The position numbers and the translations under genes are program-made. Shown piece after piece: positions 1-7,641 of a stretch of DNA of 11,409 nt (the first letter of the stretch is position 1; every line of letters begins with the position of its first letter). The DNA is from Pseudomonadota bacterium. Its GTDB lineage: Bacteria; Myxococcota; Myxococcia; Myxococcales; Anaeromyxobacteraceae. The stretch lies in the NCBI GenBank assembly GCA_023419875.1, contig JAEZXM010000509.1:1-11409 (forward strand). Reading direction: 5' to 3'. The notes below the pieces were generated by a model. The model saw nothing but the letters and a program-made list of their open reading frames with translations, did not search any database and had not been told where the DNA came from.

Positions 1-1928
1 CCCTTCGGCCAGACGAGCACCACCTCGCGGAAGACGTCAGATGCGGCGTCCAGCGCCGACAGCAGCTCGGAGAACGCCAGCGGCTGCTCCTCCATCGTCT
101 GGCGATGGACGCGCAAAGCGCCCTCCGCGCGGGCCCGCCAGCGCGCGTCGGTCGTGAAGGCCTCCAGCCTGAGCGCGTTCAGGGCGGCGATCGAGGCGCC
201 CGACGGCTCGGCGCCGTCGTGGGTGGGCTTCTCGCGGACGAGGAGCCCCTCGTGGTCGGCCGCGGTCGTGAACCAGCCGCCGCGCGCCGGATCGCCGAAG
301 AGCCGCTCCAGGCGCTCGGAGAGGTCCGTCGCCGCGGCCAGCCAGCGCGGCTCGAAGGTCGCCTCGAACAGATCGAGCAGGCCCTGCGCGACGAAGGCGT
401 GATCGTCGAGGAACGCGGGCACGCCCGCCTCGCCCGTCCGCCAGACCCGCTGCAGGCGGCCGTCCTTCACCATTCGTCCGAGGACGAACTCCGCCGCCCG
501 CGCCGCCGCCGCGACGAACCGCGGTTCGCCGAGCACCCGGCCGCCGAACGCCAGGGCCGAGATCGCGAGGCCGTTCCAGCCCGCGAGCACCTTGTCGTCG
601 CGGAGCGGCGGCACGCGCCGGGCGCGCAGCTCGAGCAGCTTCCGCCGCTGCGGCGCGAACGACTCCCAGCGATCCTCGTCGGGCCGCGGGATCCAGAGGA
701 TGTTGCGGGACTCGAAGTTTCCCTCTGCGGTCGCGCCGTGGAACTCCGTGAACGCGGGCGCGTCCGGGCCGAGGGCCTCCTCGAGCTCCTTCGCCGTCCA
801 GGTGAAGAAGCGGCCCTCCTCGCCCTCGGAGTCGGCGTCGGTGGCGGAGCACAGGCCACCCTCCGGCGTCGTCATCTCGCGGACGAGGTACTCGAGCGTG
901 TCGCGCGCCACCCGCGCCAGGTCGCGCCGGCGGGTCACCTGCCACGCCTCGGCGTACCCGACCGCGAGGAGCGCGTTGTCGTAGAGCATCTTCTCGAAGT
1001 GGGGGACGAGCCACTCCGCGTCGGTGGAGTAGCGGTGGAAGCCCCCGCCGAGCTGATCGTGGATCCCGCCCGCCGCCATCTTCTCGAGCGTGCGCACCGC
1101 CATCGCGAGCGAGCGCTCGTCGCCGGTCCGCCGGTGGTGGCGGAGGAGGAGGCGGACGGGCAGGGTGCTCGGGAACTTGGGTGCACGGCGCAGGCCGCCG
1201 TGGCGCTCGTCGAACTCGCGCGAGACCTGGGCGACGGCGCGGGCGATGGGCTCGGGGCCCGGCGGCGCGTCGGCGGGAGGGCCGGCGGCGGCGAGCGCGG
1301 TGCGTACCGCCTCGGTGAGCGAGCCCGTCGCGGACGCCACCCGGACGCGGTCTCGCGCCCAGAGCTCGGCGACGTCCTCCAGCACCTCGAGGAAGCCGCG
1401 GGCCGCACCGCGGGCCCCGGCGCGGGGCGGGAAGTAGGTGCCGCCGAAGAACGGCTCCCGGTCGGGCGTGAGCCAGACGCTCATGGGCCAGCCGCCCCCG
1501 CCGGTGAGGAGCTGGACGGCGGTCATGTAGATGCCGTCGACGTCGGGCCGCTCCTCGCGGTCCACCTTGATCGGCACGTACCGGGAGTTCAGGACCCGGG
1601 CGATCTCGAGGTCCTCGAACGACTCGCCCTCCATGACGTGGCACCAGTGGCAGGTGGAGTAGCCCACCGAGAGGAAGACGGGCCGGCCCGCGCTCCGGGC
1701 GAACGCGAAGGCCTCGTCGCCCCAGGGCCACCAGCTCACCGGGTTGTGGGCGTGCTGGAGGAGGTACGGGCTCCGTTCCAGGGCGAGACGGTTGGTGAAC
1801 CGAGGGCGGCCGCCCTCGAGGTGGTGCGTCCTCGGCGGACCCGCACGGGCCGCCTCCTCGGCCGCGGCCGCGAGACGGTGGGCCAGCGGCTCCGGGAACG
1901 GCTCCGCGCCGGGAAGGGGCTCCAGCAT
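1..1928 (-). CDS. YyaL/DUF255-family thioredoxin-fold protein, C-terminus cut by window edge
   Basis: This open frame starts at the ATG at 1926-1928 and stays open to the window edge, giving 642 codons. The family usually has somewhat under 700 residues, so only the last part is missing. An in-frame TAG lies three codons upstream of the ATG and fixes the N-terminal limit. Residues about 45-170 form the thioredoxin-like DUF255 domain. They contain the signature SPYLLQHAHNP (53-63), a CHWC redox-type motif (C93, C96) followed by HVMEGESFED, and GGGGWPMSVWLTP (143-155). The rest resembles the alpha/alpha-barrel half of the family (N-acylglucosamine 2-epimerase/cellobiose epimerase-like), with GGIHDQLGGGFHRYSTD, PHFEKMLYDNA and DDKVLAGWNGL. 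Relatives are B. subtilis YyaL and human SPATA20. Their biochemical function is not settled, so none is assigned. The gene follows the 80-residue gene by 9 bases and probably shares its transcript. No Shine-Dalgarno sequence is seen. Confidence 0.93.
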   Translation of the reverse strand, partial: MLEPLPGAEPFPEPLAHRLAAAAEEAARAGPPRTHHLEGGRPRFTNRLALERSPYLLQHAHNPVSWWPWGDEAFAFARSAGRPVFLSVGYSTCHWCHVMEGESFEDLEIARVLNSRYVPIKVDREERPDVDGIYMTAVQLLTGGGGWPMSVWLTPDREPFFGGTYFPPRAGARGAARGFLEVLEDVAELWARDRVRVASATGSLTEAVRTALAAAGPPADAPPGPEPIARAVAQVSREFDERHGGLRRAPKFPSTLPVRLLLRHHRRTGDERSLAMAVRTLEKMAAGGIHDQLGGGFHRYSTDAEWLVPHFEKMLYDNALLAVGYAEAWQVTRRRDLARVARDTLEYLVREMTTPEGGLCSATDADSEGEEGRFFTWTAKELEEALGPDAPAFTEFHGATAEGNFESRNILWIPRPDEDRWESFAPQRRKLLELRARRVPPLRDDKVLAGWNGLAISALAFGGRVLGEPRFVAAAARAAEFVLGRMVKDGRLQRVWRTGEAGVPAFLDDHAFVAQGLLDLFEATFEPRWLAAATDLSERLERLFGDPARGGWFTTAADHEGLLVREKPTHDGAEPSGASIAALNALRLEAFTTDARWRARAEGALRVHRQTMEEQPLAFSELLSALDAASDVFREVVLVWPK

Positions 1929-1937
1929 GGAGCGGGT

Positions 1938-2180
1938 CTAACGCGGCTCGGGCTCCGGGGCACGCGGGGGCTGGGCGTCCTTCAAGGCCCGGGCGATCCG
2001 TCGCTCGATCTCGCGCCGGACCGTTCGGGCGGCGGCCACCGTCCCCTCGATCGCCGCCCGGAGCTCGCCCGCGGGATCGGCGCGCACCACGCGGAGGGCG
2101 GCGCGCGAGGGCTCGGAGGAGGCATCCCCGGAGAGCCCTCCCTCGAGCAGCACCAGCTCGATCGGCGTCCTGCGTCTCAT
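1938..2180 (-). CDS. Unrecognised small protein, 80 aa
   Basis: I do not recognise this gene. It encodes 80 residues, from an ATG at 2180 to a TAG at 1938. Third codon positions are almost all G or C, as in the neighbouring real genes. Residues 1-30 contain a short hydrophobic stretch (PIELVLLEGGL). Residues about 38-68 are rich in Ala, Glu and Arg and probably form a charged amphipathic helix. The tail is rich in Pro and Glu. There is no signal peptide, membrane segment or cysteine. It lies 79 bases after rtcB and 9 bases before yyaL, on the same strand, and its stop is in frame with the yyaL start. No Shine-Dalgarno sequence is visible; a TAGCTT hexamer ends 7 bases before the ATG. Codon bias and tight packing support a real gene, but it could still be a chance frame. 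Confidence 0.6.
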   Translation of the reverse strand: MRRRTPIELVLLEGGLSGDASSEPSRAALRVVRADPAGELRAAIEGTVAAARTVRREIERRIARALKDAQPPRAPEPEPR

Positions 2181-2187
2181 CGGGTGA

Positions 2188-2193
2188 AAGCTA
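2188..2193 (-). promoter_or_regulatory. Putative -10 element (TAGCTT) immediately upstream of the 80-aa gene
   Basis: On the minus strand TAGCTT is followed by 7 bases and then the ATG at 2180. It matches the TANNNT core of a -10 element, and the predicted transcription start falls at or next to the start codon. No convincing -35 box is seen 16-18 bases upstream. It would provide an internal promoter after rtcB. The call rests on similarity to the arrangement at archease and ruvC. Confidence 0.3.
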
Positions 2194-2259
2194 GGGCGGG
2201 GCCGGTGGACGAGGAGGGCGGCGGACCCGAGAGAGATCGCACGGGCTCGGACCCGGCGT

Positions 2260-3699
2260 TCACCCCTTGATCACGGCGAGGGGCACGAGGCGCGCCACCG
2301 GACGGGAGATCCCCGCCCCGGTCACGACGGAGACCACCAGCGAGACGTCCTTGTAGGCCTCGCTCATCTCCTCCCCGAGCGTCTTCTTCCCGCGCGCGAG
2401 CACCTCGATCCCCTTCGCCTGCAGCTCCCGCGCGATCGAGCGGCCCTTCGCCCGGCGCAGCGCCTCGCCGCGCGAGAGCAGCCGGCCCGCGCCGTGGCAC
2501 GAGCTGCCGAAGGTGTCCCGCATCGCGCGCTCGGTGCCCGCGAGGATGAAGGAGTGCCGGCCCATGTCGCCCGGGATGAGCACCGGCTGGCCCACCGCGC
2601 GGTACGGCGAGGGGACGCGGGGATCGCCGGGCCCGAAGGCGCGGGTCGCGCCCTTGCGGTGCACGAGGACCGGGCGCCGCCCGCCGTCCACCTCGTGCTC
2701 CTCGACCTTGGCCACGTTGTGGCAAACGTCGTAGAGCACCTGCGCGCCGAGGTCCCGCTCCGAGAGGCCGAGCGATCGCTGGAGCGCGCGGACCGCGAGG
2801 CCGGTCATCACCTGGCGGTTGGCGAACGCGAAGTTGGCCGCCGCCTGCATGGCGCCGAGGTATGCGCGTCCCTCGGGGCTCCGCACCGGAGCGCAGGCGA
2901 GCTGGCGGTCCGGGACGGCTTCGTAGTCCTTCCCGAAGGACGCGAAGCGGGGGGTGAGGGCGGCGAGGGTCTCGTCGCAGACCTGGTAGCCGAGGCCGCG
3001 CGACCCGGAGTGGATCTGGACCACCACCTGGCCGGGGAAGAGGCCGAAGGCCTCGGCCGCGTCCTCGGCGTGGATCTCGGCCACCTCGTCGATCTCGAGG
3101 AAGTGGTTGCCGGAACCGAGCGTGCCGAGCTGGTCCGCGCCGCGCTCGCGCGCCCGCGCGCTCACCGCGTCCGGATCGGCGCCCCGCAGGCAGCCGCCCT
3201 CCTCGCACCGCTCCGCGTCGTCCGCCGCCGCGAGGAAGCCGCGCCCGACCGCCCACCGCGCCCCCTGCGAGAGCACCTCGTCGAGCTCGCGGTCGCCGAG
3301 CCGCGGGATGGCGTGGCTCGCCCCCACGCCCGCGGGGACGTCGCGGTAGATCTGGGCCGCCGCGGCGTGGATCCTCGGCCGGAGCTCCGCCGCGGAGAGG
3401 CCCGTCGTCACCACGCGCACGCCGCAGTTCACGTCGTAGCCGACCCCACCGGGCGAGACCGCGCCCTCGTCGAGGTCGACCGCCGCGACCCCGCCGATCG
3501 GGAACCCATACCCCCAGTGGATGTCTGGCATCGCCAGCGAGAAGCGGAGGATGCCCGGGAGGTGCGCCACGTTCCGCACCTGGTCGAGCGAGGGATCGTC
3601 CGGCGCCGGCGGTCCCGCGGAGTAGATCCGCCCGGGGACCTTCATCCGGCCCTCGCGCGGGAGCTCCCAGAGATCGCCCTCGATGCGCCGGAGGCTCAT
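2260..3699 (-). CDS. rtcB: RNA-splicing ligase RtcB (tRNA-splicing ligase family)
   Basis: RtcB joins RNA 2',3'-cyclic phosphate or 3'-phosphate ends to 5'-OH ends using GTP and manganese, in tRNA splicing or repair of broken RNA. The 479-residue length is typical. Metal- and GMP-binding residues are in place: C92 in GYDVNCGVR, H199 in GSGNHFLEI, H230 in HSGSRGLG, H327 in DVCHNVAK and H402 in SSCHGAGR. The protein ends in VIKG, so K478 is the conserved near-terminal lysine of the GMP-binding pocket. The nucleophilic histidine is H402, by alignment with characterised RtcB. The start ATG at 3697-3699 has GGGGAAG a few bases upstream as a ribosome-binding site. It lies 33 bases downstream of the archease gene on the same strand, a known functional pairing. 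No RtcA or RtcR gene is present in this window. Confidence 0.97.
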   Translation of the reverse strand: MSLRRIEGDLWELPREGRMKVPGRIYSAGPPAPDDPSLDQVRNVAHLPGILRFSLAMPDIHWGYGFPIGGVAAVDLDEGAVSPGGVGYDVNCGVRVVTTGLSAAELRPRIHAAAAQIYRDVPAGVGASHAIPRLGDRELDEVLSQGARWAVGRGFLAAADDAERCEEGGCLRGADPDAVSARARERGADQLGTLGSGNHFLEIDEVAEIHAEDAAEAFGLFPGQVVVQIHSGSRGLGYQVCDETLAALTPRFASFGKDYEAVPDRQLACAPVRSPEGRAYLGAMQAAANFAFANRQVMTGLAVRALQRSLGLSERDLGAQVLYDVCHNVAKVEEHEVDGGRRPVLVHRKGATRAFGPGDPRVPSPYRAVGQPVLIPGDMGRHSFILAGTERAMRDTFGSSCHGAGRLLSRGEALRRAKGRSIARELQAKGIEVLARGKKTLGEEMSEAYKDVSLVVSVVTGAGISRPVARLVPLAVIKG

Positions 3700-3732
3700 T
3701 CATCTTCCCCGTGCCCGTGCCGTGCGAGGGGC

Positions 3733-4164
3733 TCAGATATCGAACACCGCCTGCCCGATCCACTCCCCACCCTCGTGCTCCAGCACCGCGAGGTGCCAGG
3801 TCACCGCCTTCACGTCGAGACCCTCGGCGTGCAGGTCGGGATCCCAGGGGGCCCAGCGGATGCGCGCCTCGGCGGCGACCTCGTCCACCTTCAGCACCTC
3901 CACGGCGGCGGGCACGAGCCGGCGCGTCGCGAAGCGATAGAGCAGCTCGCGGAGCAGGGCCACGGCCGTCCCGGCGAGCCCCGGGCCGCCGTTCACGGCG
4001 AGGACCTCGGCCTCTTCGGGCGCGAGCGGCCCACCGCCGGCCAGGAGCGTGGCGAGCGCGAGCGCGAGCCTCCCGAGCGCCTCCTCCGCGGTCGCGCCGC
4101 GGACCCGAACGCCCACGTCGGCCACGTGGCCAAGGTCCTCGAACGGCTGCGGGAGCGTGAGCAC
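3733..4164 (-). CDS. Archease (RtcB activator)
   Basis: Archease is a small cytosolic cofactor that promotes guanylylation of RtcB and allows multiple turnovers. The proposed product is 143 residues from a GTG at 4164, matching the family length of about 140. Visible family features are an N-terminal FEDLGHVADVGVRVRG (residues 8-23, acidic residue D16), DVKAVTWH (117-124, H124) and a C-terminal VFDI with D142. These match the conserved acidic and histidine metal-binding positions. The frame remains open far upstream. The extension is low-complexity Arg/Pro/Gly and not family-like, so I chose the GTG. No Shine-Dalgarno sequence precedes it; TATCGT ends 7 bases upstream. The gene is 33 bases ahead of rtcB and divergent from kup. 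Confidence 0.93.
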   Translation of the reverse strand: MLTLPQPFEDLGHVADVGVRVRGATAEEALGRLALALATLLAGGGPLAPEEAEVLAVNGGPGLAGTAVALLRELLYRFATRRLVPAAVEVLKVDEVAAEARIRWAPWDPDLHAEGLDVKAVTWHLAVLEHEGGEWIGQAVFDI

Positions 4165-4458
4165 CGCGGGGACGATAGCCGAGCGCCGACGCGGGAAGCC
4201 ACCGACCGCCGGGGTCCGGTGCCGCCCCGGCGTGCGTGCGGACGCGAGGCCTTGGTCGTGGCGCGGAGGTGCGCCCCGCCCTCCTTCCAGCCAGTGCCGC
4301 AGGGCGATTCCGGGGCGCGGCAAGATGGCCGGGATCGGGGAGGTTGCACGCGATCCGCGATGCGTCATTTCTTGCATTGGGCCGTGGGGCGTTCCGGACA
4401 TCGACGCGGGGTTGCCGATCTGCTTTCCTCGGCCGCCCGAAAGCGCCCCGCCCACGCC
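4165..4458. other. Non-coding gap between divergent archease and kup
   Basis: This 294-base gap must hold promoters for both directions. For kup, the best match I can find is TTGCAC (4344-4349) with ATTTCT 17 bases downstream (4367-4372), which is a poor -10. I see no riboswitch-like fold, tRNA or terminator. An ATG at 4360 is in frame with kup, but the 33 residues it would add do not look like part of the transporter. Reading frames here are shadows with poor codon bias. Confidence 0.5.
4172..4177 (-). promoter_or_regulatory. Putative -10 element (TATCGT) for archease-rtcB
   Basis: Read on the minus strand, TATCGT matches four of six bases of TATAAT, including the key T1, A2 and T6. It is followed by 7 bases and the GTG start of archease. 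Transcription would begin at or beside the start codon, giving a leaderless message, which would explain the absent Shine-Dalgarno sequence. The hexamer 17 bases upstream is GGCTTC, which is not a recognisable -35 box. Confidence 0.35.
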
Positions 4459-6426
4459 ATGCCCGACGCCCAATCTCCCGACCTCCCAGCGGCCCCCGAC
4501 CCCGGCCGGACCGAATCCCTGGCGGCCACTGGCACGCATCAGGTCCCGGCGAAGGGGCGCGCGCTCGCGGCCCTGGCCCTCGGCGCGCTGGGCGTCGTCT
4601 ACGGCGACATCGGCACGAGCCCGCTGTACGCGCTCAAGGAGTGCTTCTCCGGCCCGCACCGCGTCGCGCCCACGCCGGAGAACATCCTCGGCGTGCTGTC
4701 GCTCGTGTTCTGGGCGATCACCCTGGTCGTCAGCTTCAAGTACCTGAGCTTCGTCATGCGGGCGGACAACCGCGGCGAGGGTGGGGTGCTGGCGCTCCTC
4801 GCGCTCGTGGGCGGCGCGGCCCGGCGGATGGGCCGCGGGGTGCTCCTCGCCGTCGGGCTGTTCGGCGCGGCACTCCTGTACGGCGACGGGGTCATCACGC
4901 CGGCGATCTCGGTCCTTGGCGCCGTGGAGGGCGTGGCCGTGGCCGCGCCGAACCTGGACCATGCGATCGTCCCCATTACCCTGGGCATCCTCGTGGCCCT
5001 GTTCCTCTTCCAGAGGAAGGGGACCGCCGTCGTCGGCCGGGTGTTCGGGCCGATCATGCTGGTCTGGTTCGTCTGCATCTTCCTGACCGGCGTGCGGGGG
5101 ATCGCGCACGACTTCACCGTGCTCCGCGCGATCTCGCCGACCTACGCCGTGGACTTCTACCTCCGCAACGGCTGGGCCGGCTTCTGGATCCTCGGCGCCG
5201 TGGTGCTGGTCATCACCGGCGGCGAGGCGCTCTACGCCGACATGGGCCACTTCGGTCGCCGGCCCATCCGCCTGGCCTGGCTGTACGTCGCCATGCCGGC
5301 GCTCCTCGTGAACTACATGGGCCAGGGTGCGCTCTTGCTCGAAGACCCGGGCGTCGCCCGGAACCCGTTCTACCTGCTGGCGCCGGACTGGGCCCTCTAC
5401 CCGCTCATCGCCGTCGCCACCGCCGCCGCGATCGTGGCCTCCCAGGCCCTCATCTCCGGCGCGTTCTCGCTCACGCAGCAGGCGGTCCAGCTCGGGTACT
5501 CGCCGCGCGTCACCATCCGTCACACCTCCCACAGCGCGATCGGCCAGATCTACATCCCCGAGGTGAACTGGGCGCTCGGGGCCGCGTGCATCGCGCTGGT
5601 GCTCGGGTTCGGGTCGTCCTCGCGGCTCGCCTCCGCCTACGGCGTCGCGGTGACCGGCACCATGATCGTCACCACGGTGCTCTTCCACCGGGTGGCGCGT
5701 GACCGGTGGCAGTGGCCGCGCCTGTGGGCCTGGCCGCTCACGATCCTCCTCCTCGCCATCGACACCCCCTTCTTCGTCGCCAACCTCGTCAAGTTCAAGG
5801 ACGGAGGCTGGTTCCCCATCTTCGCGGCCGTGGGCGTCTTCACCCTCATGTCCACCTGGAAGCGCGGCCGCGAGGCGCTCGCGCGGATGCTCAAGAACGC
5901 GGGCCTCCCGCTCGACGTCTTCATCGCCGACCTGCACCGCAAGGACGTGCAGCGGGTCGCGGGGACCGCGGTCTTCATGACCTCGAACGTCGGCACCTGC
6001 CCGCCGGTCATGCTCCACCACCTGAAGCACAACAAGGTGCTGCACGAGCGCGTCCTCCTCGTCTCGCTCCTCTCCGAGGACATCCCGTACGTGCGCGAGT
6101 CCCAGCGGGTCACGGTCAAGGAGCTCGGGCGCGGCTTCTTCCAGGTGATCGCCCGCTACGGCTTCATGGAGACGCCCTCGGTGCCCGCGCTGCTCGAGTC
6201 GCTGGGCCGCCGCTCGCCGCAGGAGGGGGGCGCCGTGGTGGTGAAGCCCATGGAGACGACCTTCTATCTCGGGCGCGAGACGCTCCTGCCCGTGGGCGCG
6301 TCGAAGATGGCCGGCTGGCGGAAGCGGCTCTTCATCATCATGGCCCGGAACGCGCAGACCGCTTCGAGCTTCTTCGGCCTGCCGCCGAACCGGGTGGTGG
6401 AGATGGGGGCGCAGCTCGAGCTGTGA
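4459..6426 (+). CDS. kup: Potassium transporter Kup (KUP/HAK/KT family)
   Basis: Kup is an inner-membrane low-affinity potassium uptake system, generally a K+/H+ symporter. The product has 655 residues; E. coli Kup has 622. Family signatures in order are GVVYGDIGTSPLYA (45-58), RADNRGEGG (101-109), YGDGVITPAISV (141-152), TGGEALYADMGHFG (253-266) and ASQALISGAFSLTQQ (327-341). About twelve hydrophobic segments occupy residues 35-460. A hydrophilic cytoplasmic domain follows, with typical conserved stretches such as MTSNVGTCPP and the ending FFGLPPNRVVEMG. I chose the ATG at 4459 because it leaves a short variable N-terminus. An in-frame ATG at 4360 is possible, but its purine-rich GGGGAGG lies 16 bases away, too far to serve it. 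No good Shine-Dalgarno sequence precedes 4459 either. ruvC starts 45 bases downstream. Confidence 0.96.
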   Translation: MPDAQSPDLPAAPDPGRTESLAATGTHQVPAKGRALAALALGALGVVYGDIGTSPLYALKECFSGPHRVAPTPENILGVLSLVFWAITLVVSFKYLSFVMRADNRGEGGVLALLALVGGAARRMGRGVLLAVGLFGAALLYGDGVITPAISVLGAVEGVAVAAPNLDHAIVPITLGILVALFLFQRKGTAVVGRVFGPIMLVWFVCIFLTGVRGIAHDFTVLRAISPTYAVDFYLRNGWAGFWILGAVVLVITGGEALYADMGHFGRRPIRLAWLYVAMPALLVNYMGQGALLLEDPGVARNPFYLLAPDWALYPLIAVATAAAIVASQALISGAFSLTQQAVQLGYSPRVTIRHTSHSAIGQIYIPEVNWALGAACIALVLGFGSSSRLASAYGVAVTGTMIVTTVLFHRVARDRWQWPRLWAWPLTILLLAIDTPFFVANLVKFKDGGWFPIFAAVGVFTLMSTWKRGREALARMLKNAGLPLDVFIADLHRKDVQRVAGTAVFMTSNVGTCPPVMLHHLKHNKVLHERVLLVSLLSEDIPYVRESQRVTVKELGRGFFQVIARYGFMETPSVPALLESLGRRSPQEGGAVVVKPMETTFYLGRETLLPVGASKMAGWRKRLFIIMARNAQTASSFFGLPPNRVVEMGAQLEL

Positions 6427-6456
6427 GGAAGGCGCGAGGCCCCTCGTCTCCCCCTC

Positions 6457-6465
6457 TGCTACGAT
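6457..6465 (+). promoter_or_regulatory. Putative extended -10 element (TGC-TACGAT) for ruvC
   Basis: TGCTACGAT combines the TGn extension with TACGAT, a four-of-six match to TATAAT that includes T1, A2 and T6. Only 6 bases separate it from the GTG start of ruvC at 6472, so the predicted transcription start coincides with the start codon. No -35 box is recognisable, which is tolerated by extended -10 promoters. There is no Shine-Dalgarno sequence in the same interval. Confidence 0.4.
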
Positions 6466-6471
6466 GCCCCC

Positions 6472-7023
6472 GTGATCGTGCTCGGCATCGACCCCGGCTC
6501 GCGCCGCTGCGGCTACGGCGTCGTGGCGCGCGAGGGGAGGCGGCTCCGCGTCGTCGAATCGGGCGTGCTCGAGCCGGGGGAGCTCCCGATGCCGGAGCGG
6601 CTCGGGCGGATCCTCGGGGAGCTCGACGCCCTCCTCCGCCGGACCCGGCCGGCAGAGGTCTCGGTCGAGGCGGTCTTCTCGGGCGCGTCGGCGCGCTCCG
6701 CCCTGGTGCTCGGTCAGGCCCGCGGGGTGGCGCTGGCGGTGGCCGCCCGCGCCGGGCTCCCCGTCTTCGAGTACGCTCCCGCCGAGGTGAAGCTCGCCTT
6801 CACCGGCAACGGGCGGGCGGACAAGGACCAGATGCTGCGCACCGCGCGGCTCCTGCTCGGCGCCGATCCCGCGCTCTCCGACGAGGCCGACGCCCTCGCG
6901 CTCGCGGTCTGCCACCTGGCGCGTCGAGGGTTGCGGACGCCGCCGACCACGCGCGCCGCGGGACGCACGCCGGCGCTGGAGCGGCTCCGCCCGGCGCGCC
7001 GCGACCATCGGAGGGCCCCATGA
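6472..7023 (+). CDS. ruvC: Holliday junction resolvase RuvC
   Basis: RuvC is the dimeric endonuclease that cuts Holliday junctions after RuvAB branch migration. The product has 183 residues (E. coli 173). The four catalytic acidic residues of the RNase H-like fold are present: D7 in GIDPG, E66 in VSVEAVF, and D137 and D140 in LSDEADALALA. The N-terminus IVLGIDPGSR begins exactly where family members do, which supports the GTG start at 6472. Residues about 152-183 are an Arg/Pro-rich tail without recognisable conservation. The stop overlaps the ruvA start as ATGA, indicating translational coupling. Confidence 0.97.
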   Translation: MIVLGIDPGSRRCGYGVVAREGRRLRVVESGVLEPGELPMPERLGRILGELDALLRRTRPAEVSVEAVFSGASARSALVLGQARGVALAVAARAGLPVFEYAPAEVKLAFTGNGRADKDQMLRTARLLLGADPALSDEADALALAVCHLARRGLRTPPTTRAAGRTPALERLRPARRDHRRAP

Positions 7024-7616
7024 TCGCGCGGCTCGTCGGGATCCTCGCCGAAGCGGGCGCGGGTTTCGCCGTGGTCGACGTGGGCGGGGTCGGCTACCTC
7101 GTCCACCTCTCGCAGCTCACGCAGGCGACGCTGCCTGCGCGCGGCGAGAAGGTCGCGCTCCGCATCTTCACGCACGTCCGCGAGGACGCGCTCGACCTCT
7201 TCGGCTTCGCCTCGGAGGAGGAGGAGGCGGTCTTCCGCGCCCTCATCGAGGTGAAGGGCGTCGGCCCGCGCGCCGCGCTGAACATCCTCTCGGGCATCGA
7301 GGCGCGGGAGCTCGCCCAGGCGGTCGCCGCCGGCGACGTGATCCGGCTCACCAAGGTACCCGGCATCGGCAAGAAGACGGCGGAGCGGCTCGTGGTCGAG
7401 CTCAGGGACAAGCTCGTGACGCTCGCCCGGGCGGGCGGCGGCGGGCGGCCGGCCGCGACGGAGGCCGAACCGCTCGAGCAGCTCCGGGCCGCGCTCGTGA
7501 ACCTGGGGTACCGGCCCCCGCAGGCCGAGGGCGCGGTCGAGTCCCTGCGTGAGGCGGCCGACGGGAAGCCGCTCGACGAGCTCCTGCGCGAGGCCCTGAA
7601 GCGGCTGCGCGGGTGA
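7020..7616 (+). CDS. ruvA: Holliday junction branch migration protein RuvA
   Basis: RuvA binds the four-way junction as a tetramer and loads the RuvB motor. The 198 residues match the usual length of about 200. Domain I (OB fold) covers 1-63, opening with MIARLVGIL. Domain II carries two helix-hairpin-helix motifs, VKGVGPRAA (78-86) and VPGIGKKTAERL (113-124). A flexible Gly/Ala-rich linker (138-150) leads to domain III (150-198), which contacts RuvB and contains LNLGY-like VNLGYRPPQA. The ATG at 7020 overlaps the ruvC stop and has GGAGGG at 7010-7015 as a ribosome-binding site. Confidence 0.97.
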   Translation: MIARLVGILAEAGAGFAVVDVGGVGYLVHLSQLTQATLPARGEKVALRIFTHVREDALDLFGFASEEEEAVFRALIEVKGVGPRAALNILSGIEARELAQAVAAGDVIRLTKVPGIGKKTAERLVVELRDKLVTLARAGGGGRPAATEAEPLEQLRAALVNLGYRPPQAEGAVESLREAADGKPLDELLREALKRLRG

Positions 7617-7641
7617 GCGGGAACGGTGGTAGATCGCGGGC

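Noticed and set aside
2181..2267. GGGTGAA at 2182-2188 and its complement TTCACCC at 2260-2266, flanking the rtcB/80-aa gap
   Set aside because: The arms are about 70 bases apart and one lies across the rtcB stop region; it is too short and too widely spaced to support a structure or element.
105..2270. A 721-codon plus-strand frame antisense to yyaL
   Set aside because: Its codons are the mirror of yyaL codons and it has no recognisable domain, whereas the minus strand carries clear family motifs.
2470..2520. A TGGCACGA-N-GC sequence within rtcB resembling a sigma-54 site
   Set aside because: The spacing between GG and GC is 8, not 10, and it lies inside coding sequence.
4040..4080. Short GCGAGC repeats in archease
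   Set aside because: They encode an Ala/Leu-rich helix through biased codon choice and are not a separate repeat element.
4165..4400. N-terminal extension of archease from upstream in-frame starts
   Set aside because: The extension is Arg/Pro/Gly-rich without conservation, and archease proteins are about 140 residues, matching the GTG at 4164.
4360..4458. An upstream in-frame ATG that would lengthen Kup by 33 residues
   Set aside because: The added residues do not resemble Kup N-termini and the nearest purine-rich site is 16 bases away. The ATG at 4459 gives a normal length.
2494..6426. A 1310-codon plus-strand frame running from antisense of rtcB into kup
   Set aside because: Only the part from 4459 has transporter motifs. 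The upstream part is the antisense of rtcB and archease, and stays open because stop codons are rare in GC-rich DNA.
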